Shown: in pieces, positions 16,207 through 25,455 of the stretch
How the letters are laid out: every line of letters begins with the position of its first letter
Position numbering within the stretch: the stretch's first letter is position 1
Assembly (NCBI GenBank): GCA_902766005.1
Contig: CACXCB010000112.1
Location: 1-37,391 of the forward strand
Origin: an uncultured Erysipelotrichaceae bacterium
GTDB taxonomy: Bacteria > Bacillota_I > Bacilli_A > Erysipelotrichales > Erysipelotrichaceae
Length of the DNA stretch: 37,391 bases
Direction of reading: 5' to 3'
The notes under the pieces: model-generated
The model's input: only the letters and a program-made list of their open reading frames with translations
Told to the model about the DNA's origin: nothing
The model's database searches: none
Program-made: the position numbers and the translations under genes

Positions 16207-18071
16207 AGTTCACTTTCTTTTATCATCTGATCTGCCAGATCCATCACGGTATTCAAGTCAATACCGATATCCTTGCGAAGCTGTCCGTTTGTGCCTTGTT
16301 TGACATACATATCGGAAATGCCGAATGTCTTCATATTGATCTGCAAGCCTTTTTCGTTTGCATAAAGAAGTATTGAAGAAGAAAGTCCGCCTGCCTTCAT
16401 GTCTGTTTCATAGACGATCCATTTCATATTTCTCTGTGCCAAGAGATCAATGCAGTTTGTATCAATCGGTTTGAAGAAACGTGCATTGACCAGTGTAATC
16501 GGAAGATGATTTACTTTGATCTTCTCTTCTATTTTTCCAACCTCTTCCCCATAGGTCATAATCAATACGCGATTTTCAGGAGCGTCATGCAATACTTCCC
16601 AAGTGCCGACCTCTATTTCTTCTATGCCTTTTTCATCTTTGACAATGCCTTTCGGAAAGCGAATCGCAAAAGGATGCTTCTGCCCGAAAGCTGTTTTCAA
16701 CATGCTCTTAGCTTCCCTTGCATTTTTAGGCTGTGCAAGGATCAGATTGGGCAAAGGTGAAAGGATGCCTACATCAAAAACGCCATGGTGTGTTTCACCA
16801 TCTGCACCGACTAGACCTGCCCTGTCTATGCCTATCACAACAGGAAGATCCATGCGGCATATATCATGATTGATCTGATCATAGGCACGCTGCAGGAAGG
16901 AACTGTACATCTCCAGATACGGTCTTTTCCCCGAAATGGCCAAACCGGCCGCAAAGGTTGTGGCATGTTCTTCGGCAATACCGCAATCAAAACTGCGGTC
17001 CGGAAATCTGGCAAAAAAGTTCTGCAGTGAGCTTCCGTAAATCATTGCAGGTGTCAAAGCAACAATATCCTTGTCTTTTTCGGCCATCTGTGCAACCGTA
17101 TCACTCATCAGCTGGCTCCAGGATTTGTATCCTGCCGGAACATCTGTTAACTGTTTTCCGGTATCGATCATAAACGGGCCAACACCATGCCAACTGCCTT
17201 CATGATCCATTTCACATGGCAGATATCCTTTACCTTTTTTCGTCAGAACATGAATAACAATCGGTCCTTCATGATCCTTTGCCACTTCGAGAACCTGAAT
17301 CAGGTCCCTGATGTTATGACCGTTGACCGGGCCAAGGTAATCCAGATTGAATTCTTCAAAGATGCCGCCATCGATAACTGCTTCCTTTAAGGTATCCTTA
17401 AATGCCTTTAAATTGGAATACACAGCTTCACCCAAAGAGTTGCTGCGCAGGCTTCTCTTTAAGCCGGACTTGAGATTGTTGTAACCTTTGGAGGAACGCA
17501 AACGCGAAAAGCCGGAATTCAAAGCACCGACATTTTTGGATATGGACATGTTGTTATCATTAAAGATAATAATAATATTTCTCTTTTCGGATCCGATTTC
17601 ATTTAAAGCTTCCAAAGCCATGCCGCTTGATAAAGCGCCATCTCCGATAACCGGTACAATGGCATAATCCTTATGATCCAGATCTCTGGCTACCGCCATG
17701 CCCAGTGCCGCACTTAAAGAAGTAGAACTGTGTCCGGCCTCCCATACATCATGCACGCTCTCGCACCTTTTTTCAAAACCGCTTAAACCGTTGTATTTTC
17801 GAAGTGTTTTAAATCCCTTTGCCCTTCCTGTAAGGATCTTATGCGTATAACACTGATGTCCTACGTCAAAAAACACTTTGTCGTAAGGTGAATTAAAAAC
17901 ATAATGCAGCGCGATTGTTAACTCAACAACACCGAGATTGCTGGCGAGATGACCACCGGTTTTGGCAATATTCTGAATCAGAAACTGGCGTATGTCATAA
18001 GCAAGATCATTCAGCTCATTCAAATTCAATGACTTTAAAAATTCCGGGTTTTGAATCTCTTCAAGATACAT
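16203..18071 (-). CDS. dxs: 1-deoxy-D-xylulose-5-phosphate synthase
   Basis: A 622-residue ThDP enzyme that condenses pyruvate and glyceraldehyde-3-phosphate, the first step of the MEP isoprenoid pathway. Motifs are KTGGHLASNLGVVELT (N-terminal active site), VWEAGHSSTSLSAALG, the ThDP motif GDGALSSG...FNDNNMSIS, and the catalytic Glu in IAEEHATTFAAGLA. The start is ATG 18071, with AGGAG 9 nt upstream; the GTG at 18077 lies too close to that site. It sits 12 nt after ispA, a standard pairing, and overlaps recN. Confidence 0.96.
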   Translation of the reverse strand: MYLEEIQNPEFLKSLNLNELNDLAYDIRQFLIQNIAKTGGHLASNLGVVELTIALHYVFNSPYDKVFFDVGHQCYTHKILTGRAKGFKTLRKYNGLSGFEKRCESVHDVWEAGHSSTSLSAALGMAVARDLDHKDYAIVPVIGDGALSSGMALEALNEIGSEKRNIIIIFNDNNMSISKNVGALNSGFSRLRSSKGYNNLKSGLKRSLRSNSLGEAVYSNLKAFKDTLKEAVIDGGIFEEFNLDYLGPVNGHNIRDLIQVLEVAKDHEGPIVIHVLTKKGKGYLPCEMDHEGSWHGVGPFMIDTGKQLTDVPAGYKSWSQLMSDTVAQMAEKDKDIVALTPAMIYGSSLQNFFARFPDRSFDCGIAEEHATTFAAGLAISGKRPYLEMYSSFLQRAYDQINHDICRMDLPVVIGIDRAGLVGADGETHHGVFDVGILSPLPNLILAQPKNAREAKSMLKTAFGQKHPFAIRFPKGIVKDEKGIEEIEVGTWEVLHDAPENRVLIMTYGEEVGKIEEKIKVNHLPITLVNARFFKPIDTNCIDLLAQRNMKWIVYETDMKAGGLSSSILLYANEKGLQINMKTFGISDMYVKQGTNGQLRKDIGIDLNTVMDLADQMIKESEL

Positions 18072-18083
18072 AAACACTCTCTC

Positions 18084-18920
18084 CTATTTTTTACGTGTTT
18101 GAATCCGGTCAATTAAACCAATCATCTCTTCTGATTGGAAATGATCCAGATTTCCGATCAATTCTCTCCCCTTCTCATACAGTGTATTCATCATGCACTC
18201 AGCTTCATTTTCCCCTAATAAGCTGACGCTTGTTACCTTATCATTTCGTATATCGGAATTGCTCTTGCCGAATTCCTCCGGACTTAAACGGATATCGAGA
18301 ATATCATCCTGGATCTGGAATGCCAGTCCCAAAATATTTCCGATTTCATGCCATTTTTCGATATCTTCATCATGTGAAGCAAGTACCGCTGCGATCATTA
18401 ACGGTGCACTCAGCAGGCATCCTGTTTTCAGATGATGGATATTTTGCAGTGCTTCCCAATCGGTGATGCCCTGAATCTCATTGATATCCAGATCCTGTCC
18501 CAATACCATTCCGTTTGGCCCTGCCATTTCTGCAAGAATCTTTGCAGCCTTAACAACCTGAAGCGGTTGGGCACCTGAAGATAATGCTGTTTCAAATGCA
18601 TATGTCAATAAGCCGTCACCGGCAAGAATCGCCGTAGCTTCATCAAACTGTTTGTGGCAGGTTGGTCTTCCTCTTCTTAAATCATCATTGTCCATTGCCG
18701 GCAGATCATCGTGAATCAAGGAATATGTATGAATCATTTCGATTGCACAGGCAAACGGATCTGCGATACTCTCATCAAGGCCATAGCCCTTTACGGCAGT
18801 ATATAAAAGTACCGGACGGATTCGTTTTCCTCCTGCAAGAAGAGAATACGCCATAGCTTCCTTGACTTTGCCGTTTTCAATCAAATCGAGCCGGCTGTTT
18901 AACACATCATCAATTCTCAT
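18084..18920 (-). CDS. ispA: polyprenyl (farnesyl) diphosphate synthase
   Basis: A 278-residue short-chain trans-prenyl transferase making farnesyl or geranylgeranyl diphosphate. It shows GGKRIRPVL, the first Asp-rich motif DDLPAMDNDDLRRGRPT (DDx4D type, typical of bacterial FPP synthases) and the second motif FQIQDDILD. Aromatic residues upstream of the first motif (HTYSLIHDD) suggest a short product. The start is ATG 18920, with GGTGA upstream, rather than the GTG at 18929. It overlaps xseB by 11 nt and precedes dxs. Confidence 0.93.
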   Translation of the reverse strand: MRIDDVLNSRLDLIENGKVKEAMAYSLLAGGKRIRPVLLYTAVKGYGLDESIADPFACAIEMIHTYSLIHDDLPAMDNDDLRRGRPTCHKQFDEATAILAGDGLLTYAFETALSSGAQPLQVVKAAKILAEMAGPNGMVLGQDLDINEIQGITDWEALQNIHHLKTGCLLSAPLMIAAVLASHDEDIEKWHEIGNILGLAFQIQDDILDIRLSPEEFGKSNSDIRNDKVTSVSLLGENEAECMMNTLYEKGRELIGNLDHFQSEEMIGLIDRIQTRKK

Positions 18921-19119
18921 TTTCTTCACCGTTTTTTTCTATCAGATCATTGACTTTGGTTTCAAATTCATTCAGCTTGCTGTTGCAGGTTTTGACAAGA
19001 TTCAAACCTTCCTCAAAGAGCTTGATGCTCTCATCGAGCGTTTTCTCATTTCCTTCCAATTCCTGAACAATCTCTTCCAGACGTTTCATATTCTCTTCAA
19101 ATGTCCGATTCTCTTCCAT
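18910..19119 (-). CDS. xseB: exodeoxyribonuclease VII small subunit
   Basis: A 69-residue helical protein (MEENRTFEENMKRLEEIVQ...) with the XseB pattern EELE..E.TLDESIKLFEEG. It binds several-fold to XseA to form exonuclease VII, which degrades single-stranded DNA from both ends. The start is ATG 19119, preceded by AAGGAG; the frame open from 19188 lies over xseA and is not the gene. It overlaps both xseA (23 nt) and ispA (11 nt). Confidence 0.94.
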   Translation of the reverse strand: MEENRTFEENMKRLEEIVQELEGNEKTLDESIKLFEEGLNLVKTCNSKLNEFETKVNDLIEKNGEENEN

Positions 19120-20512
19120 TGTTATTCTCCTTATCGTATATATTGGCATATACAGTTCCATCAGATAAGCGGATGGATATGTTATCATCTACATTGACTT
19201 CATTCACTGAAACCAGAGCATGACCTTCTTTCATGGCAATGCTGTAACCTCTTGATAAAATCTTGAGTGGCGAATATGCATCCAGTAAAGCTGCACTTTG
19301 TGCTAGACGCTTCTGATTGTCATTCAGCGGAAGCATAATATTGCGCTTTAATGCTTCTTCGGAAACAGATAAGTCATTCTGTGCCATGACTCTATGATGC
19401 TTCATTGCCTGCAGCATGCGAGTTTCACTCAGTTGCAGAACAGATTGAATCTGATTTGTATTGGCATGCATCAATCTTTCAAAACGTTGAAAAATTTTCT
19501 GCATGCCGACTCTTTCACGGTCTGCCCGTACGGTAAAATGCATCAGTTTTTCACTCATATAATCAAGATGCATGACTTTTTCAGCTATCATCCTCTGCGG
19601 ATCGAGCAGTACAGGATGATTCTCCATGCGTTGCTGCTGTTCACGGGCATTCTTCAGCTTATGGTTGATATCCGTTTCCAAAACAACACGGTAATGATGC
19701 AGCAATGCCTTTACTTCATTGATATCCGGTACAGCGGCTTCCACGGCACCGGTTGGCGTATTTGCACGTAAATCTGCCACATAATCCGCAATCGTAAAAT
19801 CAATTTCATGGCCGATACCGGTAATCACCGGTGTCTTCAGATCATAAATGCATTTGGCAAGTGCTTCATCATTGAAACACCATAGATCCTCCAAAGATCC
19901 TCCACCTCGCACTAGAAGGATGACTTCATGCCCGTTATTGTCTGCTTTCTGCAAAGCTTCGATAATCCGTGGGGACGCATCCATACCCTGTACAGGGCAT
20001 GGGTATTCATACAGCTTGGCTACAGGCCATCTCTTCTTCAGGGTAATTAATGCATCCTCTCTTGCGGCTGTATTGTTTCCTGTTACCAATGCAATATTCA
20101 TCGGATACGGCGGAATAGCCTTTTTATGTGCAGTGTCGAAATACCCTTCTGCAGAGAGTTTCTTTTTCAATGCTTCAAGACGCAGATACAGATCACCAAT
20201 ACCGCTGGGCTGCATGGCCGAAACAAGCATCTGCATTCTTCCTTCGGATTCATAAACCGTCACATCGCCCTTTAAAACAACCTTATCCCCGTTTTTCACA
20301 TCAAAGGAAACACGGCGGTTTGCGGAAGAAAACATGACACATGGCAGACTGGCTTTTTCATCCTTAATGGAGAAATACCAGTGTCCGCTATAGGGCTTTC
20401 TCAGGTTGGAAATCTCACCTTCGATCATCACGCCGTGCAGAACCGGATCAGAATCCAGATATTCCTTAAGGTAATGCACAAGCGTGCTTACAGGAACAAC
20501 TCTTCTGCTCAT
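19097..20512 (-). CDS. xseA: exodeoxyribonuclease VII large subunit
   Basis: A 471-residue catalytic subunit. It has an N-terminal OB-fold (about 1-100; HWYFSIKDEKASLPCVMF), a catalytic core with GGGSLEDLWCFNDEALAKCI and GIGHEIDFTIADYVADLRA.TPTGAAE-type motifs (here NTPTGAVEAAVP), a helical coiled region (about 265-400) and a C-terminal segment LSRGYSIAMKEG. Slightly longer than B. subtilis XseA. It starts in an ATGA overlap with nusB; folD, often between them in Bacilli, is absent. Confidence 0.96.
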   Translation of the reverse strand: MSRRVVPVSTLVHYLKEYLDSDPVLHGVMIEGEISNLRKPYSGHWYFSIKDEKASLPCVMFSSANRRVSFDVKNGDKVVLKGDVTVYESEGRMQMLVSAMQPSGIGDLYLRLEALKKKLSAEGYFDTAHKKAIPPYPMNIALVTGNNTAAREDALITLKKRWPVAKLYEYPCPVQGMDASPRIIEALQKADNNGHEVILLVRGGGSLEDLWCFNDEALAKCIYDLKTPVITGIGHEIDFTIADYVADLRANTPTGAVEAAVPDINEVKALLHHYRVVLETDINHKLKNAREQQQRMENHPVLLDPQRMIAEKVMHLDYMSEKLMHFTVRADRERVGMQKIFQRFERLMHANTNQIQSVLQLSETRMLQAMKHHRVMAQNDLSVSEEALKRNIMLPLNDNQKRLAQSAALLDAYSPLKILSRGYSIAMKEGHALVSVNEVNVDDNISIRLSDGTVYANIYDKENNNGRESDI

Positions 20513-20886
20513 ATGACATCCAGCACACTGTTGATCAGCTTATATGTATCCTTGTCACAGTATTTTTTTGCCATGCGGATGGCTTCGTCAATAATGACGG
20601 CAGCATTAACCTTTTTCAAGTCAAATTCCGCACAGCCGTTCAGCAGAATTGCTTTTTCGATACAGCCAAGACGTGAAAACTTCCACCCTTTCTTGATCAC
20701 TGTATCGATATAACCTGCATAACGTTCTTCATTTTCAACTGCTGTATGAACGATATCAGTAAAATATGGATCAACTTCTTCAAATTCAGAAAAACAATCT
20801 TCGATTAATTCCTCCACATCACGATGAATCAGCAGATACTGATAAACCGCAAACATCGCTTTTTCTCTTTGTTCGTGTCGTTTCAT
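20509..20886 (-). CDS. nusB: transcription antitermination factor NusB
   Basis: A 125-residue all-helical NusB, part of the rRNA antitermination complex with NusE. The N-terminal RHEQREKAMFAVYQYL and C-terminal VNAAVIIDEAIRMAKKYCDKDTYKLINSVLD are characteristic. AGGAG lies 8 nt before ATG 20886. It is the first gene of the nine-gene minus-strand operon and has its own promoter. Confidence 0.95.
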   Translation of the reverse strand: MKRHEQREKAMFAVYQYLLIHRDVEELIEDCFSEFEEVDPYFTDIVHTAVENEERYAGYIDTVIKKGWKFSRLGCIEKAILLNGCAEFDLKKVNAAVIIDEAIRMAKKYCDKDTYKLINSVLDVI

Positions 20887-20904
20887 TTTAAACTCCTGTA
20901 TAGT

Positions 20905-20933
20905 ATTTTATCATGTTTGTTTGTTTCTTGAAA
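20905..20933 (-). promoter_or_regulatory. promoter of the nusB operon
   Basis: TGATAAAAT is an extended -10 (minus strand, 20905-20913). A weak -35 TTTCAA lies 17 bp upstream at 20928-20933, which is the exact complement of the -35 used by the divergent gene on the plus strand. Confidence 0.6.
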
Positions 20934-20956
20934 ACCATATTTGCTTGTTCTAAAAT
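20928..20956 (+). promoter_or_regulatory. promoter of the DUF5662 gene, leaderless
   Basis: TTGAAA (20928-20933), 17-bp spacer, TAAAAT (20951-20956). The gene's ATG is at 20965, so transcription should begin about 2 nt before it. No Shine-Dalgarno is present. Confidence 0.75.
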
Positions 20957-20964
20957 AATGGCAT

Positions 20965-21528
20965 ATGAAAAATACAAATATTTTACATAAGCTGACAGGA
21001 CATCTGTCAACCGTCAACCATCATCGTATGGAAGTGATGAAAAACTGCTTTGCCTGCGGATTGTATGCACAGGGCCTCATGCATGACATGTCCAAATACG
21101 AACCGACGGAATTTCTTGTATCAGTTAAATATTTCCAGGGATACCGTTCACCTTATAACTATGAGAAAGAGCTATATGGATACTCCATGGGATGGCTGCA
21201 TCACAAGGGAAGAAACAAGCATCACTGGGAATACTGGTATGACATGATTGAAGGAAAATGGGTTCCCATTGAAATGCCCTATCCGTATCTGATTGAGATG
21301 GTTTGTGACCGTGTTGCTGCATGCAGGATCTACCAGAAGGAAAAATATACAAAGAGCAGCGCTCTGGAATATTTCCTGAGCAGAAATGACCGTTTGTATA
21401 TGCATCCGGAAACCGCAAGACAGCTGGAAGAAATATTAAGAGATATTTCCATCAGAGGCGAGGATGCAGTTTTTCATGACATTAAACAAAAGATGGCAAG
21501 CTATAAAGCTATGAAAACCACAGGATGA
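20965..21528 (+). CDS. DUF5662 family protein
   Basis: A 187-residue protein of a family I recall as DUF5662. Conserved features are HHRMEVMKNCFACGLYAQGL, then HDMSKYEPTEF (His40-Asp41), SPYNYEK, GYSMGWLHHKGRNKHHWEYW and VCDRVAACRIYQ. The spaced His, HD and Asp residues resemble a metal-binding HD-type site, but that is inference and no function is known to me. It is a single gene with its own promoter, apparently leaderless, and its TGA lies in the loop of the terminator. Confidence 0.8.
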   Translation: MKNTNILHKLTGHLSTVNHHRMEVMKNCFACGLYAQGLMHDMSKYEPTEFLVSVKYFQGYRSPYNYEKELYGYSMGWLHHKGRNKHHWEYWYDMIEGKWVPIEMPYPYLIEMVCDRVAACRIYQKEKYTKSSALEYFLSRNDRLYMHPETARQLEEILRDISIRGEDAVFHDIKQKMASYKAMKTTG

Positions 21529-21545
21529 CTGTGGTTTTCTTTTTT
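21513..21545 (+). terminator. terminator with stop codon in loop
   Basis: An 11-bp perfect stem GAAAACCACAG/CTGTGGTTTTC with loop GATGA (21524-21528) followed by six T. The loop contains the TGA stop of the upstream gene. Confidence 0.9.
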
Positions 21546-23061
21546 ACTGATTAAATGAATTTTCACTTGTTGTGTGTGTCTTGACGATGACATCGTGAGC
21601 ACCGCCTTCCACAATGCTGGTAGCTGAAACAAGTGTAAGCTTGGCATTCTGCTGCAATTCAGGAATGGATAATGCACCGCAATTGCACATCGTGGATTTG
21701 ATCTTGTAAACCGTCATGGTGACATTGTCTTTGAGTGTTCCTGCATACGGAACATAGGAGTCAACACCCTCTTCAAAGCTCAGCTTGTCTTTGCCGCCAA
21801 GATCATATCTCTGCCAGTTTTTCGCACGGTTGGAACCTTCGCCCCAGTATTCTTTGACGATGGATCCGTTAATGGTCAGCTTTCCACCAGGTGCTTCTTC
21901 AAAGCGTGAGAAATATCTTCCCAACATCACGAAATCAGCACCCATTGCAAGAGCAAGAACAATGTGATAATCGTATACGATACCGCCATCGGAACAGATC
22001 GGCACATAAATACCGGTTTCCTCAAAATATTTGTCACGTGCTTTTGCAACTTCAATGACCGCTGTAGCCTGGCCTCTGCCGATTCCCTTTGTCTCTCTTG
22101 TAATACAGATGGAACCGCCGCCGATACCGATTTTCACAAAGTCGGCACCGTTTTCTGCAAGATAACGGAAACCTTCTTCATCCACAACATTACCGGCACC
22201 GATCTTGACGGAATCACCATATGTTTCCCTGACAAAACGCAATGTTTCAGCCTGCCATTCAGAATAGCCGTCTGAAGAGTCAATGACAAGGCAATCCACA
22301 CCGGCTTCTACCAGGGCCGGAATTCTTTCCTTATAGTCTCTTGTATTGATACCTGCTCCGACAAGAAGACGTTTCTCTTCATCCAAAAGCTCATTCGGAT
22401 GTTCTTTATGGGAATCATAATCCTTACGGAAAACAAGATACTGCAGTCTGTCTCCATCATCCACAATCGGAAGCGTATTCAGCTTGTTTTCCCAGATCAG
22501 ATCATTGCATTCACTCAATGTATTCTTATCATTGCCGACAATCAGCTTTTCTCTTGGTGTCATGAATTCAGATGCTTTGGTATCAAGGGATATTCTGGAT
22601 AAACGATAATCTCTGGATGTCACAAGTCCGATGAGTTTTCCGTTAGCTGTACCATCTTCCGTAACAGGCATCGTGGAATGGCCTGTCTTCTCGAGAAGAT
22701 CAAGAATTTCACCAACGGTTGTATCCGGTGTGATGTTGGAATCACTGATGACAAAGCCGGCTTTATAATTTTTAACCCTTGCAACCATAGCTGCCTGAGA
22801 CTGAATGGATTGTGATCCGAAGATAAAAGACATTCCGCCTTCCTTGGCAAGCGCAACACCGAGCTTATCGCCGGAAACCGACTGCATGACTGCACTGACC
22901 ATCGGGATATTTAAAGACATGGATGGCTGTTCGCCTTTTTTGAATTTAACAAGTGGTGTCTTTAATGAAACCGATGTTGGAACATTCTCTTTTCTTGTCA
23001 GTCCGGGTACAAGCAGGTATTCACTGAATGTATGGCTGGGCTGATCGTAATATTTTGCCAT
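21544..23061 (-). CDS. guaB: IMP dehydrogenase, Tritrichomonas-like type
   Basis: A 505-residue IMP dehydrogenase (IMP + NAD+ to XMP, the committed step to GMP). It has a TIM barrel interrupted by a CBS pair (about 100-220). The catalytic loop is [12 protein letters not shown] with Cys319, the flap carries NWQRYDLGG with Arg418-Tyr419, and the tail has [15 protein letters not shown] and [12 protein letters not shown]. These depart from the common bacterial GIGPGSICTTR...GVGVPQ pattern and instead match what I remember of the Tritrichomonas foetus enzyme, including numbering. AAAAGGAGG precedes ATG 23061. Single gene divergent from proS. The IMPDH call is certain; the subtype is from memory. 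Confidence 0.96.
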   Translation of the reverse strand: MAKYYDQPSHTFSEYLLVPGLTRKENVPTSVSLKTPLVKFKKGEQPSMSLNIPMVSAVMQSVSGDKLGVALAKEGGMSFIFGSQSIQSQAAMVARVKNYKAGFVISDSNITPDTTVGEILDLLEKTGHSTMPVTEDGTANGKLIGLVTSRDYRLSRISLDTKASEFMTPREKLIVGNDKNTLSECNDLIWENKLNTLPIVDDGDRLQYLVFRKDYDSHKEHPNELLDEEKRLLVGAGINTRDYKERIPALVEAGVDCLVIDSSDGYSEWQAETLRFVRETYGDSVKIGAGNVVDEEGFRYLAENGADFVKIGIGGGSICITRETKGIGRGQATAVIEVAKARDKYFEETGIYVPICSDGGIVYDYHIVLALAMGADFVMLGRYFSRFEEAPGGKLTINGSIVKEYWGEGSNRAKNWQRYDLGGKDKLSFEEGVDSYVPYAGTLKDNVTMTVYKIKSTMCNCGALSIPELQQNAKLTLVSATSIVEGGAHDVIVKTHTTSENSFNQ

Positions 23062-23091
23062 TTTTCCGCCTCCTTTTTGTAGATTTCTAAG

Positions 23092-23120
23092 ATTATAACT
23101 AAATAAACTATTAAAGTAAA
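23092..23120 (-). promoter_or_regulatory. guaB promoter
   Basis: TTTACT (23115-23120), 17-bp spacer, TATAAT (23092-23097) on the minus strand. The -35 overlaps the -35 of the divergent proS promoter by 2 bp. Confidence 0.75.
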
Positions 23121-23139
23121 GACTTGAACGTGATATAAT
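23111..23139 (+). promoter_or_regulatory. proS promoter
   Basis: TTAAAG (23111-23116), 17-bp spacer, extended -10 TGATATAAT (23131-23139). AAGGGG precedes ATG 23167. No T-box is visible in the short leader. Confidence 0.75.
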
Positions 23140-23166
23140 CCTAAAGATAAAAAGGGGTTTGCGTAT

Positions 23167-24858
23167 ATGAAACTTAAAAACAGTTATTTTTTTACTTTAC
23201 GTGAAAATGTGAAAGATGAAGATTCTGTCAGTTCCAACATGCTCGTCAGAGCAGGCATGATCAAAAAGAGTTCTGCCGGAGTCTATATGATGCTGCCGAT
23301 GGGCTACAGAGTCCTGAACAAAATTGAAACCATTATCCGTGATGAAATGGAAAAGGCCGATTCACAAGAGCTGCTGATGCCGGCTTTAATCCCTGAGGAT
23401 GTTTACATCGCTTCCGGCAGAAGAGCGGGATTCGGCAATTCCATGTTTACATTAAAAGACCGCAAGGGACAGACATATTCCCTCGGCCCTACACATGAAG
23501 AATTGTTTGTGCTTGCTGCTAAAATGCAGATCCGCTCCTATAAGGATATGCCGTTTTCCCTGTATCAGATGCAGACAAAATTCCGTGATGAACCCAGACC
23601 TCGTTACGGCTTAATCCGTGTCAGAGAGTTTGTCATGAAGGATGCATATACATTCGACAAGGATGAAGCAGGTCTTGACATTGCTTACCAGAAGCAGTTC
23701 AACGCTTATAAAAATATCATGGACCGTCTCCATCTGACATACAAGATCGTCAGAGCCGATACAGGCGTCATGGGCGGACTTCTTTCCGAAGAATTTCAGG
23801 CAATTACGCCATTGGGAGAAGATGTCATCGTCTTATGCGATTCCTGTGATTTCTCTTCCAATCTTGAAGTAGCTGCATGCGTGCCGCAGAAAGCCGAACA
23901 GGAAGATCACAAGGAAGAAATGACACTTGTTGAAACGCCTAACAGCAGAACGATCGAAGAGGTTACAGATTTCCTGCAAAAAGATGTTAAGAAATTCGTT
24001 AAGACATTGATCTACAATGTTGACGGAAAACCGGTCGCTGTCATGGTCAGAGGTGATCGTGATGTCAATGAAACAAAACTCAGGAAATTACTCAATGCAA
24101 ACGAAGTTGATCTTGCAGAACCGGAAATGGTTGTGGAAGCAACCGGTGCACAAGTAGGTTTTGCAGGACCTGTCGGCATCAAATGCCCTGTTTATGCGGA
24201 TGAAGAAATCCTTTCCATGCAGAACTTCATCGTTGGTGCAAACCAGACCGGCTATCACTACACAGGTGTCAATCTCTCCGATTTTACATTGACGGGAAGC
24301 GGAGATCTCAGAAATATCCAGGAAGGCGACATCTGCCCATGCTGCGGCGGAAAAATTCATTTCGCCCATGGCATTGAAGTAGGAAATACATTTAAGCTTG
24401 GAACGAAGTATTCCGAGTCAATGAATCTGCAGTATCTTGATTCCAACAACCAGCTGCAATACGTATGGATGGGATGCTACGGCATCGGACCGGCACGTGC
24501 AATGGCTGCCCTCGCTGAACAGAATGCCGATGAAAACGGCATCAACTGGCCAAAGGATCTTGCTCCATACCAGGTGGCTATTGTTGTCATTTCCATGAAA
24601 GATGAAGAACAGGTCAGAATTGCCAATGAACTGTATGATGCATTACAGGCTTCAGGCATCGATGTCATCATGGATGACCGTGATGAGCGTCCGGGTGTCA
24701 AGTTCAAGGACATGGACTTAATTGGTATTCCTTTCCGTATTACCGTAGGAAAAGGTATCAAAAACGGCGTTATCGAATTCAAGGAAAGAACCGGTGAAAA
24801 ACAGGAGCTTTCCATTGAAGAAGCTGTTGATCAGATTGTCTCCATCGTTAAAGCATAG
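23167..24858 (+). CDS. proS: prolyl-tRNA synthetase, bacterial type with editing domain
   Basis: A 563-residue class II synthetase attaching proline to tRNA-Pro. It shows motif 1 around [25 protein letters not shown], motif 2 [21 protein letters not shown], an INS editing domain (about 225-395) that removes misloaded Ala, motif 3 [17 protein letters not shown] and a C-terminal anticodon-binding domain (about 460-563). Length matches the ProS type with INS. A single gene between its promoter and a terminator. Confidence 0.97.
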   Translation: MKLKNSYFFTLRENVKDEDSVSSNMLVRAGMIKKSSAGVYMMLPMGYRVLNKIETIIRDEMEKADSQELLMPALIPEDVYIASGRRAGFGNSMFTLKDRKGQTYSLGPTHEELFVLAAKMQIRSYKDMPFSLYQMQTKFRDEPRPRYGLIRVREFVMKDAYTFDKDEAGLDIAYQKQFNAYKNIMDRLHLTYKIVRADTGVMGGLLSEEFQAITPLGEDVIVLCDSCDFSSNLEVAACVPQKAEQEDHKEEMTLVETPNSRTIEEVTDFLQKDVKKFVKTLIYNVDGKPVAVMVRGDRDVNETKLRKLLNANEVDLAEPEMVVEATGAQVGFAGPVGIKCPVYADEEILSMQNFIVGANQTGYHYTGVNLSDFTLTGSGDLRNIQEGDICPCCGGKIHFAHGIEVGNTFKLGTKYSESMNLQYLDSNNQLQYVWMGCYGIGPARAMAALAEQNADENGINWPKDLAPYQVAIVVISMKDEEQVRIANELYDALQASGIDVIMDDRDERPGVKFKDMDLIGIPFRITVGKGIKNGVIEFKERTGEKQELSIEEAVDQIVSIVKA

Positions 24859-24886
24859 AAAAACTCACCTAAGTGAGTTTTTTTTA
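24859..24886. terminator. bidirectional terminator between proS and gpx
   Basis: AAAACTCAC/GTGAGTTTT with a CTAA loop and a run of eight T on the plus strand. On the minus strand the gpx stop lies just before the hairpin, followed by a short T run. Confidence 0.87.
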
Positions 24887-25426
24887 TAACAGTTTTTCAA
24901 TGCATGCACTGACATCTTTCATGGATGCAGTCGGTTCAAACCTTGCCACAACATTGCCTTCCCTATCAACAGCGAACTTTGTAAAGTTCCATTTGATGTC
25001 AGATGTCGTCTTATAATCCGGATGGAATTTCTTCAGCATCTTATCCATTGCCAATGCTTTCATTCCCTTTCCGAATCCTTCAAATGTTTTCTGTGACTTC
25101 AGATAAGTGAATAACGGTAGTTCGTTTTCACCGTTTACATCAGACTTTTTAAACTGATCAAACTGTGTCTTGTATTTCAGCTGACAGAATTCATGCACTT
25201 CTTCATCAGTTCCCGGTGTTTGTCCCATGAACTGGTTGCAAGGAACATCAATGATCTCAAAACCGCGGTTATGATATTTTTCATACATCTCTTCGAGATC
25301 CTTATACTGTGGCGTAAAACCGCATCCCGTAGCTGTATTGACAACAAGTACGACCTTTCCTTCGTACTCTTTTGTAGAAACTTCATCACCTTTTCTTGTA
25401 GGCAGAACATAATCGTAAAAGCTCAT
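24884..25426 (-). CDS. glutathione peroxidase family thiol peroxidase
   Basis: A 180-residue GPx-fold peroxidase. The peroxidatic residue is Cys35 (TATGCGFTPQY; cysteine, not selenocysteine), followed by the PCNQFMGQTPG box with the Gln and the WNFTKF box with Trp and Asn, completing the catalytic tetrad. Most Cys-GPx proteins are near 160 residues and use thioredoxin; here a segment of about 20 residues (GKGMKALAMDKMLKKFHPDY) is longer. The start is ATG 25426 with AAGGAG upstream; the frame open from 25507 crosses the promoter. A possible PerR-like dyad lies just upstream. Confidence 0.93.
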   Translation of the reverse strand: MSFYDYVLPTRKGDEVSTKEYEGKVVLVVNTATGCGFTPQYKDLEEMYEKYHNRGFEIIDVPCNQFMGQTPGTDEEVHEFCQLKYKTQFDQFKKSDVNGENELPLFTYLKSQKTFEGFGKGMKALAMDKMLKKFHPDYKTTSDIKWNFTKFAVDREGNVVARFEPTASMKDVSACIEKLL

Positions 25427-25455
25427 TTTTTTCTCCTTATATTTATTACAATTAT

